Source: Streptococcus infantis (GTDB taxonomy: Bacteria; Bacillota; Bacilli; Lactobacillales; Streptococcaceae). From it: a stretch of DNA of 64,000 bases. Positions 20,111 to 30,844 of this stretch are shown here, piece by piece; position 1 is the stretch's first letter; each line of letters begins with the position of its first letter. The notes beneath the pieces were generated by a model that worked only from the letters and a program-made list of their open reading frames with translations, searched no databases and was not told the origin of the DNA. A program made the position numbers and the translations under genes. The stretch covers positions 186,001-250,000 of the forward strand of contig NZ_JYGT01000007.1 of assembly GCF_000960085.1 (NCBI RefSeq). The letters run 5' to 3'.

Positions 20111-20215
20111 ATACTCAATGAAAATCAAAGAGCAAACTAGGAAGCTAGCCGCAGGCTGTACTTGAGTACGGCAAGGTGAAGCTGACGTAGTTTGAATTTG
20201 ATTTTCGAAGAGTAT
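20111..20215. repeat. BOX repeat element (boxA-boxC type)
   Basis: A 105-bp element bounded by the inverted ends ATACTC (20111-20116) and GAGTAT (20210-20215). Inside it carries TACGGCAAGGTGAAGCTGACG, close to the conserved BOX core used for BOX-PCR typing, and ends with TTTTCGAAGAGTAT. It lacks a central boxB module. Such elements are dispersed in Mitis-group genomes and fold into stable RNA hairpins. Confidence 0.85.
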
Positions 20216-20237
20216 AAAAACGCCAGACGGCGTTTTT
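20216..20237. terminator. Terminator of asnS
   Basis: Stem AAAAACGCC / GGCGTTTTT with loop AGAC, directly abutting the BOX element and seven bases from the asnS stop. Confidence 0.88.
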
Positions 20238-20244
20238 ATGGCTA

Positions 20245-21588
20245 TTAAGGTTTGATACGGTGCAACATACGTGGGAATGGAATGGCTTCACGGATGTGTT
20301 TTGTACCAGCTGCGAAGGTTACCATACGCTCGATACCGATACCAAATCCACCGTGTGGGACTGTACCATATTTACGAAGGTCAAGGTAGAATTCATATTC
20401 TGTACGATCCATACCAAGTGATTCCATCTTCGCAACAAGGGCATCGTAGTCTTCCTCACGCATTGAACCACCGATGATTTCTCCGTACCCTTCTGGTGCG
20501 AGCAAGTCCGCACAAAGAACGCGGTCTGGATTACCAGGAACTGGTTTCATGTAGAAGGCCTTGATGTCTGCTGGGTAGTTCATGACAAAGGTTGGTACAC
20601 CAAAGTGATTTGAAATCCAAGTTTCGTGTGGTGAACCAAAGTCATCGCCATGCTCGAGATGTTCGTAGTCAGCATCTGCATCATTTTCATGCTCTTGCAA
20701 GAGGTCAATGGCTTGATCGTAAGTGATGCGTTTGAATGGTTCAGCAATATAGCGTTTCAAGAGCTCAGTATCACGCTCTAATGTTTCTAAGGCTTGAGGA
20801 GCACGGTCCAAAACGCCTTGAAGAAGAGCTTTGACATAAGCTTCTTGCAAGTCAAGTGATTCATCATGTGTCAAATATGAGTACTCTGCATCCATCATCC
20901 AGAACTCTGTCAAGTGACGACGAGTTTTTGATTTTTCAGCACGGAATACTGGACCAAAGTCGAAGACGCGACCAAGTGCCATAGCACCCGCTTCAAGATA
21001 AAGCTGACCAGATTGGCTCAAGTAGGCTGGTGTTCCAAAGTAGTCTGTTTCAAAGAGTTCTGTAGAATCTTCTGCAGCATTTCCTGAAAGAATTGGGCTA
21101 TCAAACTTCATGAAACCATTCTTATCAAAGAACTCATAAGTTGCATAGATGATAGCATTACGGATTTGCATGACAGCTACTTGTTTGCGTGAACGAAGCC
21201 ACAAGTGGCGGTTGTCCATCAAGAAATCTGTACCGTGTTCTTTTGGAGTGATTGGGTAATCTTGAGATTCACCGATCACTTCGATGTCTGTAATATCCAA
21301 CTCATAACCAAATTTTGAGCGTTCGTCTTCTTTTACAACCCCTGTTACAAAGACTGAAGTTTCTTGGCTTAGACGTTTGATGGTGTCAAATTTTTCAAGA
21401 CCTACTTCTTCTCCAAATTTTTCGATAAAGTTTGGTTTAAAAGCAACTCCTTGGAAAAAGGCTGTTCCGTCACGCAATTGCAAGAAGGCAATTTTCCCTT
21501 TTCCTGATTTGTTGGCAACCCAAGCTCCGATGGTCACTTCTTGACCAACGTAATCTTTTACTTCGATAATTGTTACACGTTTTGTCAT
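20245..21588 (-). CDS. asnS: Asparaginyl-tRNA synthetase
   Basis: Class IIb synthetase of 447 aa. The N-terminal OB-fold anticodon domain (about 1-105) is followed by the catalytic core: motif 2 [15 protein letters not shown] and motif 3 GFGIGIERM near the C-terminus. Complete length. Together with upstream aspB and a YpmB-like gene it reproduces the Bacillus ypmB-aspB-asnS order. Confidence 0.97.
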   Translation of the reverse strand: MTKRVTIIEVKDYVGQEVTIGAWVANKSGKGKIAFLQLRDGTAFFQGVAFKPNFIEKFGEEVGLEKFDTIKRLSQETSVFVTGVVKEDERSKFGYELDITDIEVIGESQDYPITPKEHGTDFLMDNRHLWLRSRKQVAVMQIRNAIIYATYEFFDKNGFMKFDSPILSGNAAEDSTELFETDYFGTPAYLSQSGQLYLEAGAMALGRVFDFGPVFRAEKSKTRRHLTEFWMMDAEYSYLTHDESLDLQEAYVKALLQGVLDRAPQALETLERDTELLKRYIAEPFKRITYDQAIDLLQEHENDADADYEHLEHGDDFGSPHETWISNHFGVPTFVMNYPADIKAFYMKPVPGNPDRVLCADLLAPEGYGEIIGGSMREEDYDALVAKMESLGMDRTEYEFYLDLRKYGTVPHGGFGIGIERMVTFAAGTKHIREAIPFPRMLHRIKP

Positions 21589-21705
21589 AATCTATCTTCC
21601 TTTATCGTTAAACTTGTCCGAAGACATTATTACTCATTATTGTACCACAAATAATGCCTGATAGCTAGCTAGTTTGACAGAAATTCCTAAGTTTTTAAAA
21701 ATAAA

Positions 21706-21730
21706 AACCTCCGTTATTAAGACGGAGGTT
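21706..21730 (-). terminator. Terminator of aspB
   Basis: Perfect stem AACCTCCGT / ACGGAGGTT with a seven-base loop; on the minus strand followed by TTTTTATTTTT. It separates aspB from asnS. Confidence 0.9.
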
Positions 21731-21737
21731 AAGCTTC

Positions 21738-22916
21738 TTATTTTTCCATAAATTGGTGTAAGCGACGAATAGCTTCTTTAAGAGTTTCCAAGTCTGTCGC
21801 ATAGCTGAGACGGACATTTTCTGGTGCTCCAAATCCAGCACCTGTTATCAAGGCTAGCCCCACCTCTTCAAGTATGGCCGTTGTAAATGCTGTTACGTCT
21901 GTATAGCCTTTCATCTCCATAGCTTTTTTAACATTTGGGAAGAGGTAGAAAGCTCCTTGCGGTTTGACAACCTCAAAGCCAGGGACTTCACATAAGAGTG
22001 GATAGATGGTATTGAGACGTTCCTCAAAAGCTTGGCGCATGGTTTCTACAGAGTCTTGCGGTCCAGTTAAGGCCTCGATTGTTGCATATTGAGATACTGC
22101 TGTCAGATTTGAAGTTGTTTGTCCTGTCAATTTGCTCATGGCAGCAATGATTTCTGGATCACCAACTGCATAACCTACCCGCCAACCTGTCATAGCATAG
22201 GCTTTTGAAATCCCGTTAATGACAATGGTTTGCTTACGAATAGCTTCTGATAGACTAGAGATTGGGATGAACTCATTCCCGTTATAGACCAAACGACCAT
22301 AAATGTCGTCTGCCAGAATGAGAATATCGTGTTCAACTGCCCAATTTCCGATGGCTAAAAGTTCCTCACGAGAATAGATCATACCGGTCGGATTAGATGG
22401 TGAGTTAAGGACCAAGACCTTGGTCTTATCTGTACGAGCTGCTTCTAATTGGTCTACCGTCACTTTAAAATGATTGTCTTCCTTAGCTTGGACAAAAACT
22501 GGCACACCACCAGCCATTTTAACCTGATCTCCATAGCTGACCCAGTAAGGAGTAGGAATGATGACCTCATCTCCAGGATTAACTACAGCCATAAAGAAAG
22601 TGTAGAGAGAGAACTTGGCACCTGTAGCAAAGGTGACTTCGTTAGCTGCTACAGAATAACCATAATAACGTTCAAAATAAGTATTGACTGCTGCTTTTAA
22701 CTCAGGCAAACCTGAAGCTACCGTATAGAAAGAAGCACGCCCATCTCGAATGGCTGCAACAGCAGCGTCTTGAATATTTTCAGGAGTATGAAAATCGGGC
22801 TGACCTAAAGTTAAGAAAAGAACGTCTTTTCCTTCAGCTTTTAATTTCTTAGCCTTTGCATCACTAGCCAGAGTGACACTTTCTTCCATTTCTAAGACAC
22901 GTTTGGATAATTTCAT
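21738..22916 (-). CDS. aspB: Aspartate aminotransferase, class I PLP
   Basis: Interconverts aspartate/oxaloacetate with glutamate/2-oxoglutarate, supplying aspartate for asparagine and pyrimidines. 392 aa. The PLP lysine is in NGISKAYAMTGWRVGYA, and substrate-binding motifs LNSPSNPTG and the C-terminal Arg in NVRLSYA are present. It overlaps the stop of the upstream DUF5590 gene by 4 bp. Specificity for aspartate is inferred from family and position next to asnS. Confidence 0.93.
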   Translation of the reverse strand: MKLSKRVLEMEESVTLASDAKAKKLKAEGKDVLFLTLGQPDFHTPENIQDAAVAAIRDGRASFYTVASGLPELKAAVNTYFERYYGYSVAANEVTFATGAKFSLYTFFMAVVNPGDEVIIPTPYWVSYGDQVKMAGGVPVFVQAKEDNHFKVTVDQLEAARTDKTKVLVLNSPSNPTGMIYSREELLAIGNWAVEHDILILADDIYGRLVYNGNEFIPISSLSEAIRKQTIVINGISKAYAMTGWRVGYAVGDPEIIAAMSKLTGQTTSNLTAVSQYATIEALTGPQDSVETMRQAFEERLNTIYPLLCEVPGFEVVKPQGAFYLFPNVKKAMEMKGYTDVTAFTTAILEEVGLALITGAGFGAPENVRLSYATDLETLKEAIRRLHQFMEK

Positions 22917-23401
22917 TGTTTCTCCTTTTCGACTAAGGCACCAGATTCAAAATCTACTAGATAATAGTCTCCTCCAGACTTGATTTCCCAGACAGGCTTA
23001 TCAGCGTAGCGTCCAAAAGTAATCTTGTCGATCTCAGTTGCTCCTTTTTCTTTGACAACTGCTTCTGCTTTTTCTTGAGAAGTCCCATTTTCTAGTTGAT
23101 ATACGTAAATATTATTGCTACTTTTCTCTATTAAGACAGCAACTGGTTTCTGGTTCTTATCTTGACCAAGAACACTATAATAGCTTTCTAAACCATTAAA
23201 GATATCAACTTGGCTAACCGTTTCTAGATTCGCATACTGCTTGGCAAGTTTTTCCCCTTCGACTTTTGCAGTTTGATAAGGTTTCATACTGAGCCATACC
23301 AAATAGAAAAAGGAAGAAGTCACAACTAGAGCCAGCAAGGTTAGCCCAATAGTATACTGAAATAATAGGGAATTTTTTTCTTTTTTTTGTCTCTTTTTCA
23401 C
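22913..23401 (-). CDS. YpmB/TseB-like membrane-anchored protein (DUF5590)
   Basis: 162-aa protein with one transmembrane segment (about residues 13-36) after a very basic N-terminus (KKRQKKEK), then an extracytoplasmic PepSY-like DUF5590 region. In Bacillus the homologue YpmB/TseB affects wall elongation through PBP2A; the same role here is inference. The stop overlaps the aspB start (ATGA). Confidence 0.85.
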   Translation of the reverse strand: MKKRQKKEKNSLLFQYTIGLTLLALVVTSSFFYLVWLSMKPYQTAKVEGEKLAKQYANLETVSQVDIFNGLESYYSVLGQDKNQKPVAVLIEKSSNNIYVYQLENGTSQEKAEAVVKEKGATEIDKITFGRYADKPVWEIKSGGDYYLVDFESGALVEKEKQ

Positions 23402-23575
23402 TCGTCTATTTTACCATCTATCCAAGTGAATTACAAGTGAATAAAGGGAGGGCTTCTTGATATCCCAGATATTTTTAGACTTTCAAACTAAAGCGCCAAC
23501 CATTGATTCCACAGGCTTAGCTGCATGCGTCATTTAGAAATTTAATCTTACAATTCATTGATTTTTAATTTATGA

Positions 23576-23627
23576 GCAAATGATTTGCAAATAATTTTTC
23601 TTTGTTGTAACATTAATTATAACAACA
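23576..23627 (+). promoter_or_regulatory. Promoter with two palindromes upstream of the FMN reductase gene
   Basis: TTGCAA (23585-23590), 17-bp spacer and TAACAT (23608-23613) form a plausible promoter. A 13-bp palindrome GCAAATGATTTGC (23576-23588) covers the -35, and an interrupted 25-bp palindrome TGTTGT...ACAACA (23603-23627) covers the -10. This arrangement suggests repressor binding, for example by a MarR- or TetR-type protein not encoded nearby. Confidence 0.6.
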
Positions 23628-23661
23628 GAGAAAGCTCTGAAAAATTAAAAGGAGATATATC

Positions 23662-24210
23662 ATGTCTAAAAAAGTATTATTTATCGTTGGTTCACTTCGT
23701 GAAGCATCTTTTAACCACCAAATGGCCCTAGAAGCTGAAAAAACTCTTGCTGGAAAAGCTGAGGTAAACTATCTTGACTACTCAGCCATTCCTCTCTTCA
23801 ACCAAGAAGTTGAAGTTCCAACTCTTCCAACTGTAGCAGCAGCTCGCGAAGCTGTTCTAGCTGCTGATGCTATTTGGATTTTCTCTCCAGTCTACAACTT
23901 CTCAATTCCTGGAACAGTGAAAAACTTGCTTGACTGGCTTTCACGTGCTCTTGATTTGTCTGAGACCCGTGGTCCATCCGCACTTCAAGACAAAATCGTT
24001 ACTGTATCTTCTGTAGCAAATGCAGGCCATGAGCAACTCTTTGCGATTTACAAAGACCTCTTGCCATTCATCCGTACACAAATTGTAGGTGAATTTACTG
24101 CAGCTCGTATCAATGATTCTGCTTGGGCAGATGGTAAATTAGTTCTCGAAGACAGCGTTGCTGCTTCTTTGAAACAACAAGCTGAAGACTTGCTTCAAGC
24201 TATTCAATAA
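23662..24210 (+). CDS. NADPH-dependent FMN reductase family protein
   Basis: 182-aa flavodoxin-fold oxidoreductase. The FMN phosphate loop is at the N-terminus (GSLREASFNHQMA) and the second flavin contact is SPVYNFSIPGTVKNLLDWL (about residues 73-92). Relatives reduce FMN, quinones, azo compounds or chromate. AAGGAGA precedes the ATG. Single-gene unit with its own terminator; physiological substrate unknown. Confidence 0.9.
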   Translation: MSKKVLFIVGSLREASFNHQMALEAEKTLAGKAEVNYLDYSAIPLFNQEVEVPTLPTVAAAREAVLAADAIWIFSPVYNFSIPGTVKNLLDWLSRALDLSETRGPSALQDKIVTVSSVANAGHEQLFAIYKDLLPFIRTQIVGEFTAARINDSAWADGKLVLEDSVAASLKQQAEDLLQAIQ

Positions 24211-24223
24211 TTGCAACAAAAAG

Positions 24224-24261
24224 AAAAAGATAGTAGAAATAGAAATTTCTACTATCTTTTT
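24224..24261. terminator. Terminator between the FMN reductase and O-antigen-ligase-like genes
   Basis: Perfect 17-bp stem AAAAAGATAGTAGAAAT / ATTTCTACTATCTTTTT with a four-base loop; T-rich on the plus strand, A-rich flank on the other, so it can serve both convergent genes. Confidence 0.92.
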
Positions 24262-24263
24262 TG

Positions 24264-25454
24264 TTAATCAACAAGTTCTGCAATCATACTATGTTTGAGT
24301 GGTAGACTACACATCACTAGAAGGAAGATAAATGATGATTGGATCCAAAAGAGGGCCAAATCAAAAATCCCATGCACTGCAACCACTGTTAAAAATGAAA
24401 GATAGAGTCCAAGAATCGGTCGTTTACTTGGTACTTGACTCATATCAATTAATTTTCGGATTGAATCTGAAGAAGCAATCCCTAACAAGACAGTACCTAC
24501 TACACCGTAACTCAATATCGTATCGATATAGATACTATGCGCATGTTCATGATAAGGTGCAAAAATACGTGGATAAGCATGCATGTATGTTAGTGGACCT
24601 TCTCCCCAGAAAGGGTTTTGCTTGAATAAGGTCATCCCCGCATTCCAGATAGATACTCGTTCTTCCATAGATGAATCAAGTGTTCCCATTCGAACTCCTA
24701 AGTCACTTGAGAAAAGAAAGGCCAAACCAATACCAAAGACTGCAATACTTAACCAGAAAGCACGCCAGTTTTTAATGGTAGTGAAAAGATAAATAATCGC
24801 ACCAAATATGATAGCTGGAAAGGCCGTTCTATTTTGAGTAAAGTTGAGTCCAAACAAATTAGCAAAGATTGCAATCACTGAGAAGATTTTCAACCATCTT
24901 AATCTAGTCGTACTAATCAGATAAAAACCAATCATGATACAGAAACAGCAGATAATCCCATAATAGTTAGGATTAAAGAAGGCTACTTCTGCTCGGTTCT
25001 GGTGCCAAACCTGCATCTTAGGAGATAAGAAGGTATAATCAAATTTCTTAACGATTTGAAAATGCTCCAGAGCTGCGAAAACTGAGGCTAGCACACTAAG
25101 CGATAAAATCCCTTGTAATACTAATCTAAAAAATTTAGGGGTTAGATGAGCCTGGTAATAGTAAAAGAAAATTGCAAAGAGGAACATTCCTAAAGTAGCA
25201 ACCATCCCCATGACATTTTGAGCCAGAAGAGAGATGACACCACTATAGCCAATAAATAAAAGAAGAATAGCATGGTTAGAGAGTCGTTTTAGAATCCCCT
25301 TCATTTCTCCTGTAAATATCAGACCTATTAAATAAGCGATAAAAATAATGACGAAAATATAAAAAGGCAAGAAAATACTTAGAATAACAGCTAGCAAGAT
25401 AAGTTCTTGCTTAGAGAAGCCTTTCAATTTTTCAATGATACCTATTGATTTCAC
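24264..25454 (-). CDS. O-antigen ligase / Wzy-like polymerase family membrane protein
   Basis: 396-aa integral membrane protein with about ten hydrophobic segments and a long extracytoplasmic loop (about residues 255-305) that holds the conserved HEHAHSIYIDTIL region, typical of Wzy/WaaL-type enzymes that transfer lipid-linked glycans. No glycan cluster lies beside it, so the polymer is unknown; a teichoic acid or other surface glycan is one possibility. Monocistronic, divergent from birA. Confidence 0.75.
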   Translation of the reverse strand: MKSIGIIEKLKGFSKQELILLAVILSIFLPFYIFVIIFIAYLIGLIFTGEMKGILKRLSNHAILLLFIGYSGVISLLAQNVMGMVATLGMFLFAIFFYYYQAHLTPKFFRLVLQGILSLSVLASVFAALEHFQIVKKFDYTFLSPKMQVWHQNRAEVAFFNPNYYGIICCFCIMIGFYLISTTRLRWLKIFSVIAIFANLFGLNFTQNRTAFPAIIFGAIIYLFTTIKNWRAFWLSIAVFGIGLAFLFSSDLGVRMGTLDSSMEERVSIWNAGMTLFKQNPFWGEGPLTYMHAYPRIFAPYHEHAHSIYIDTILSYGVVGTVLLGIASSDSIRKLIDMSQVPSKRPILGLYLSFLTVVAVHGIFDLALFWIQSSFIFLLVMCSLPLKHSMIAELVD

Positions 25455-25668
25455 AACAGATCCTTTCTCTCTGTGCCTTAGAGCTCAGATATATAAACTA
25501 TTAAAACATTTTACCATTTTTCAAAGAATTTGAAAACCACTTTGTCTATATCATCCTAACTAAAACTTGGTAAAACTTTATAGGGAACGAGGATTCCTCT
25601 CATAAAAGCAGTCTATCTTTTGTAAAATTATGGTACAATTAAATTAATTTTCCCGGAAAGGCTCTACC

Positions 25669-26604
25669 ATGAAATCTTACCAAGAAGTTTATAAAATATT
25701 AGCTAGTGAAACTGATTATTTAAGTGGAGAAAAAATTGCTGAACTATTAAACCTCTCTCGAACTTCTGTTTGGAAAGCGATTCAGCGTCTCCAACAGGAA
25801 GGTTTAGAAATTGACAGCATCAAAAACCGTGGCTACAAGCTGCTTCGTGGTGACCTTATCTTACCTCAAGACATCGAAGCCAATAGTCCCATCTCCGTTC
25901 AATTTAAACCTATCACCAAATCGACCCAGAGCGATGCCAAGGAGGCCATGGAATCTGGTGCCAAGGGAGATACACTCTATCTATCAACTAGCCAAACAAT
26001 GGGACGTGGTCGATTCCAACGCCCTTACTATTCTCCAGAAAAAGGGGGAATCTATATGTCCCTCCACCTTAAACCCAATCTTTCTTATCTGGATTTACCA
26101 GCTTACACACTCTTGACTGCAGCTGCTATTTATAAGGCTGTTAAGAATCTAAGCTTGATTGATTTAAATATCAAGTGGGTAAATGATCTATATCTAAATC
26201 AGAAAAAAATAGCCGGTATTCTAACTGAAGCTATTACTTCTGTCGAAACCGGACTTGTTACAGATGTTATTATTGGTGTTGGAATCAACTTTTCTATCGC
26301 TGATTTTCCCAAAAATCTGCAGGGAAAAGCTGGAAGTCTCTTTTCTCAAAGCAGCCCCATTACTCGCAATGAACTGATTGCTGAAATTTGGAGATGTTTC
26401 TACGAAACAGATGCCGACGAGCTACTTTATCTATATAAAAAACAATCAATTGTTTTAGGAAAAGAAGTTTCCTTCAAAAAAGATCAAGAAATAATCACGG
26501 GAAAAGCGTGTGACATTTCGGATCAGGGCCAACTGCAGATAGAATTAGCAACTGGTGCAAAAATCTGGCTCAACAGTGGTGAGGTTTCGCTTACCAAATG
26601 GTAA
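25669..26604 (+). CDS. birA: Bifunctional biotin--protein ligase / biotin repressor
   Basis: 311 aa. An N-terminal winged helix (about 18-60, LNLSRTSVWKAIQRLQ) gives repressor function. The ligase domain has GRGRFQR at 112-118 binding biotinyl-AMP, KWVNDLY at 169-175 and the following KKIAGIL; a C-terminal SH3-like domain closes the protein. It attaches biotin to acetyl-CoA carboxylase. The -10 is TGGTACAAT (TACAAT 25634-25639) and GGAAAGG is the ribosome binding site. Confidence 0.95.
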   Translation: MKSYQEVYKILASETDYLSGEKIAELLNLSRTSVWKAIQRLQQEGLEIDSIKNRGYKLLRGDLILPQDIEANSPISVQFKPITKSTQSDAKEAMESGAKGDTLYLSTSQTMGRGRFQRPYYSPEKGGIYMSLHLKPNLSYLDLPAYTLLTAAAIYKAVKNLSLIDLNIKWVNDLYLNQKKIAGILTEAITSVETGLVTDVIIGVGINFSIADFPKNLQGKAGSLFSQSSPITRNELIAEIWRCFYETDADELLYLYKKQSIVLGKEVSFKKDQEIITGKACDISDQGQLQIELATGAKIWLNSGEVSLTKW

Positions 26605-26622
26605 ATACTCGTCAACAACATA

Positions 26623-26655
26623 AAAATCGACCTCTCTATCGAGAAGGTCGATTTT
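26623..26655. terminator. Bidirectional terminator between birA and ackA
   Basis: Perfect outer stem AAAATCGACCT / AGGTCGATTTT with inner CTC/GAG pairing, between two convergent genes. Confidence 0.9.
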
Positions 26656-26663
26656 CTTATCGT

Positions 26664-27854
26664 TTATTTTTTCAAACGTTCCACATCACGCGCAATAACA
26701 AGTTCTTCATCAGTTGGGATGACAAGGACACGAATTTTTGCAGCATCAGTAGAGATATCTCCAGTAACACCAAAAACATTTTTCTCTGGATCTACATCAC
26801 AACCAAACCAAGAAATTCCTGAGATGACTTTCTCACGGACAAGCGTTGCATTTTCACCAACACCAGCAGTAAAGATGATGGCATCAGCTCCATTTAGGAC
26901 TGCCAAGTATTGGCCAATATGTTTTTGGATACGGTCAACATACATTTCAAAGGCCAAAGCAGCATCATGATCCCCTGCTTCCATTGCAGCAATCACATCA
27001 CGCATATCACTAGACTTGCCTGAAACACCCAGCAATCCTGACTCACGATTAAGAATACGACTGATATCCTCAGGCTTGTTAAAGTCCTCTGTATATTGCA
27101 TTAAATAAGGAATGATAGCTGGGTCAATATCCCCTGTACGAGTTCCCATCATAACACCACCAAGTGGAGTGAATCCCATTGATGTATCAATTGATTGACC
27201 ACCTTTAACAGCTGTGATAGAAGCACCATTACCGATATGGCAAGTGATTAATTTCAATTCTTCTAGTGGATGGCCCAATAGTTTTGCTGCTTCTTGAGCA
27301 ACGTACTGGTGACTTGTACCGTGAGCACCGTATTTACGAACTTTGTTTTCTGTATAGTACTTAGTTGGTAATGGATAACGGTATGCTTTTTCTGGCATTG
27401 TTGTGTGGAATGATGTATCAAAGACCGCTACACTTGTGATATCTGGCAACAATTCTTTGAAGGCACGAATACCAGCAGCATTTGCAGGGTTGTGCAATGG
27501 AGCAAGAAGTCCTAGCTCTTCAATTTTTTCCAAGACATCGCCTTCAACAACTGTAGACTCTTTGAAGTACTCACCACCTGCAACGACACGGTGTCCAACA
27601 CCAGTAATTTCATCATAAGAGTTAATAATATTAAAACGAATCAAGTCATCAAGCAAGATTTTTACAGCCAAAGTATGGTTTTCAATATCAAGAACTTGTT
27701 CTTCAGAACGACCATCGAACTTAACTGTTGATACAGAATCCTTCAATCCAATTCGCTCAATCAAACCTTTTGCAAGCACCTTTTCTTCTGGCATTTGGTA
27801 AAGTTGCCATTTCAAGCTTGAGCTTCCAGCGTTAATTGCAATGGTTTTTGTCAT
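26664..27854 (-). CDS. ackA: Acetate kinase
   Basis: Makes ATP and acetate from acetyl phosphate, 396 aa. Signature motifs are [11 protein letters not shown] at the N-terminus, CHIGNGASI and [12 protein letters not shown] in the middle, and GVGENA toward the C-terminus. In pyruvate-oxidase streptococci it is a main ATP source and controls acetyl-phosphate levels. It follows the YtxK-like methyltransferase by 48 bp, an association also recalled from pneumococcus. Confidence 0.98.
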   Translation of the reverse strand: MTKTIAINAGSSSLKWQLYQMPEEKVLAKGLIERIGLKDSVSTVKFDGRSEEQVLDIENHTLAVKILLDDLIRFNIINSYDEITGVGHRVVAGGEYFKESTVVEGDVLEKIEELGLLAPLHNPANAAGIRAFKELLPDITSVAVFDTSFHTTMPEKAYRYPLPTKYYTENKVRKYGAHGTSHQYVAQEAAKLLGHPLEELKLITCHIGNGASITAVKGGQSIDTSMGFTPLGGVMMGTRTGDIDPAIIPYLMQYTEDFNKPEDISRILNRESGLLGVSGKSSDMRDVIAAMEAGDHDAALAFEMYVDRIQKHIGQYLAVLNGADAIIFTAGVGENATLVREKVISGISWFGCDVDPEKNVFGVTGDISTDAAKIRVLVIPTDEELVIARDVERLKK

Positions 27855-27902
27855 AATGTTTCCCCTTTTTAAGCGTTTTCAACTATTATATCAAAATTTA
27901 CA

Positions 27903-28856
27903 TTAGATTTCATGTTCTTGACACCAATTTTGAAAATTTTCTTTAAATTCCATCAAAATTTCAGGGTCACGAAGACTCGTAAGTGGATAAACAAATGGTT
28001 CAATCGCTTCTCCCGTCTTCTTCTGTAGAACAAAGATTGTTTTAGACTGAGCTCCCTGTGCAAAGAGATCCTCTGGTAAAGCGATGATTGCTACTAGTTG
28101 AGCCTGTTCAGTCAGCCATGATTTCAAAAGTTCGCTCTGAGGACTTGTCAGGAGATCTGTTGGAGCTAGAAAAATTGCATAGCCTCCTGTTCTGAGATAC
28201 TTGAGAGATTGTTCCATTAACAAATGATGAGCATAAGTATGTTCATTCTTAGCCACTACTTGATAACGTGAGGCTGTCTGATCATCTGGATAGTAACCGA
28301 TAGGCAGGTCGCTCACAATGATGTCACTTTCTTTTAATACTTGTGGACGTACTGCATCTCCTTGGACAAAGCCCATTTGAAGATCCATTACTTCCGCCAT
28401 GCTTGCCGCCAAGTCAATCAGGAGGTCATCAAGTTCTATTCCCAGATAATCTACCTTTTTGTTCATGGACGTTAAGAAGCTAGCTCCCAGAATTCCCATC
28501 CCAGAACCCAACTCTAATAGACTCACATTTTCAGCAGGAAAAAGTTGCTCTATGATAAAAATCATCAAGTGACCAATGGCATCTGGCGTGAACTGATGGT
28601 TGGCTTGAAGAGGTTCTGTTTGCGCTGCCTTCATCAACAAAAATTGATAGGTCCGTAGCCACTCCTCTTTTCGAAGCGCCAAACGTTTTAATGCTTGATT
28701 GTTTTTCTTTACATCTTCCAGATTTGTCTGACCATCCAGATAGATTCCATTTTGCTCAATCAAGGCATCGTAAAAGTTAGTCGTCAAATCATTTTGAATG
28801 ATTTGAACGTTTTCTAATAAATAAGTATATGCTTGTTCAATTTTTTCAAAATCCAT
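27903..28856 (-). CDS. YtxK-like class I SAM methyltransferase
   Basis: 317-aa N6-adenine-type methyltransferase family protein. SAM motif I is LLELGSGMGILGAS (about residues 116-129) and the catalytic-type motif IV is SDLPIGYYP, a variant of (N/D)PP(Y/F). In pneumococcus the homologue ends the comG operon before ackA; here comG is not upstream and pyrG precedes it instead. The target (nucleic acid or small molecule) is unknown. Confidence 0.88.
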   Translation of the reverse strand: MDFEKIEQAYTYLLENVQIIQNDLTTNFYDALIEQNGIYLDGQTNLEDVKKNNQALKRLALRKEEWLRTYQFLLMKAAQTEPLQANHQFTPDAIGHLMIFIIEQLFPAENVSLLELGSGMGILGASFLTSMNKKVDYLGIELDDLLIDLAASMAEVMDLQMGFVQGDAVRPQVLKESDIIVSDLPIGYYPDDQTASRYQVVAKNEHTYAHHLLMEQSLKYLRTGGYAIFLAPTDLLTSPQSELLKSWLTEQAQLVAIIALPEDLFAQGAQSKTIFVLQKKTGEAIEPFVYPLTSLRDPEILMEFKENFQNWCQEHEI

Positions 28857-28917
28857 AACCTTATCTTACCAAATTCAGAACTGATTTTCCAGATTTTCAT
28901 GATAATGAAAAAAAATA

Positions 28918-28947
28918 AAAACCTCTGAGATGACTCTCAAAGGTTTT
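28918..28947 (-). terminator. Terminator of pyrG
   Basis: Stem AAAACCT-C-TGAGA / TCTCA-A-AGGTTTT with a four-base loop and one mismatch; on the minus strand followed by a T-rich run. Confidence 0.85.
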
Positions 28948-28954
28948 ATTCTGT

Positions 28955-30574
<1,620 letters not shown>

Positions 30575-30673
30575 CTAAAATGCTTAAGGTCTTGTTTACT
30601 AGTAGGGGAAATAGGAAACAAGACCTTCATCAATAACACAATCCAGGATAAAAGTTCCCAGAAAAACAAAAAT

Positions 30674-30754
30674 AGCTCCCTAATTACTAGGGAGCTCCGA
30701 CCTCTAAAAGAGGTGCCCGAACAATATCTTACCTCAATTTGACTCATTTGTCAA
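30674..30754 (-). promoter_or_regulatory. pyrG promoter and CTP-sensing reiterative-transcription attenuator
   Basis: On the minus strand the -35 TTGACA (30749-30754), a 17-bp spacer and TAAGAT (30726-30731) place the start seven bases on at GGGC (first G at 30718). A terminator follows: AGCTCCCTA / TAGGGAGCT (30674-30696) plus ATTTTTGTTTTT. This matches the pyrG mechanism known in Bacillus and Lactococcus. When CTP is low, polymerase pauses before the C and adds extra G residues, and the G tract pairs with CTCCC of the terminator arm, allowing read-through. A small hairpin ACCTCT / AGAGGT (30700-30714) lies between. Confidence 0.85.
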
Positions 30755-30811
30755 ATACATTCGAATATCAGATTTTCAGTGTCTTGCTTTTAGTAAAGAT
30801 ATAGTGTTGCA

Positions 30812-30840
30812 AAAAGACAAGGAAGATTTCCTTGCCTTTT
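30812..30840 (-). terminator. Terminator of rpoE
   Basis: Stem AAAAGACAAGGAA / TTCCTTGCCTTTT with one mismatch and a three-base loop, five bases from the rpoE stop; followed by TTTTTGC on the minus strand. Confidence 0.85.
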
Positions 30841-30844
30841 AGTG

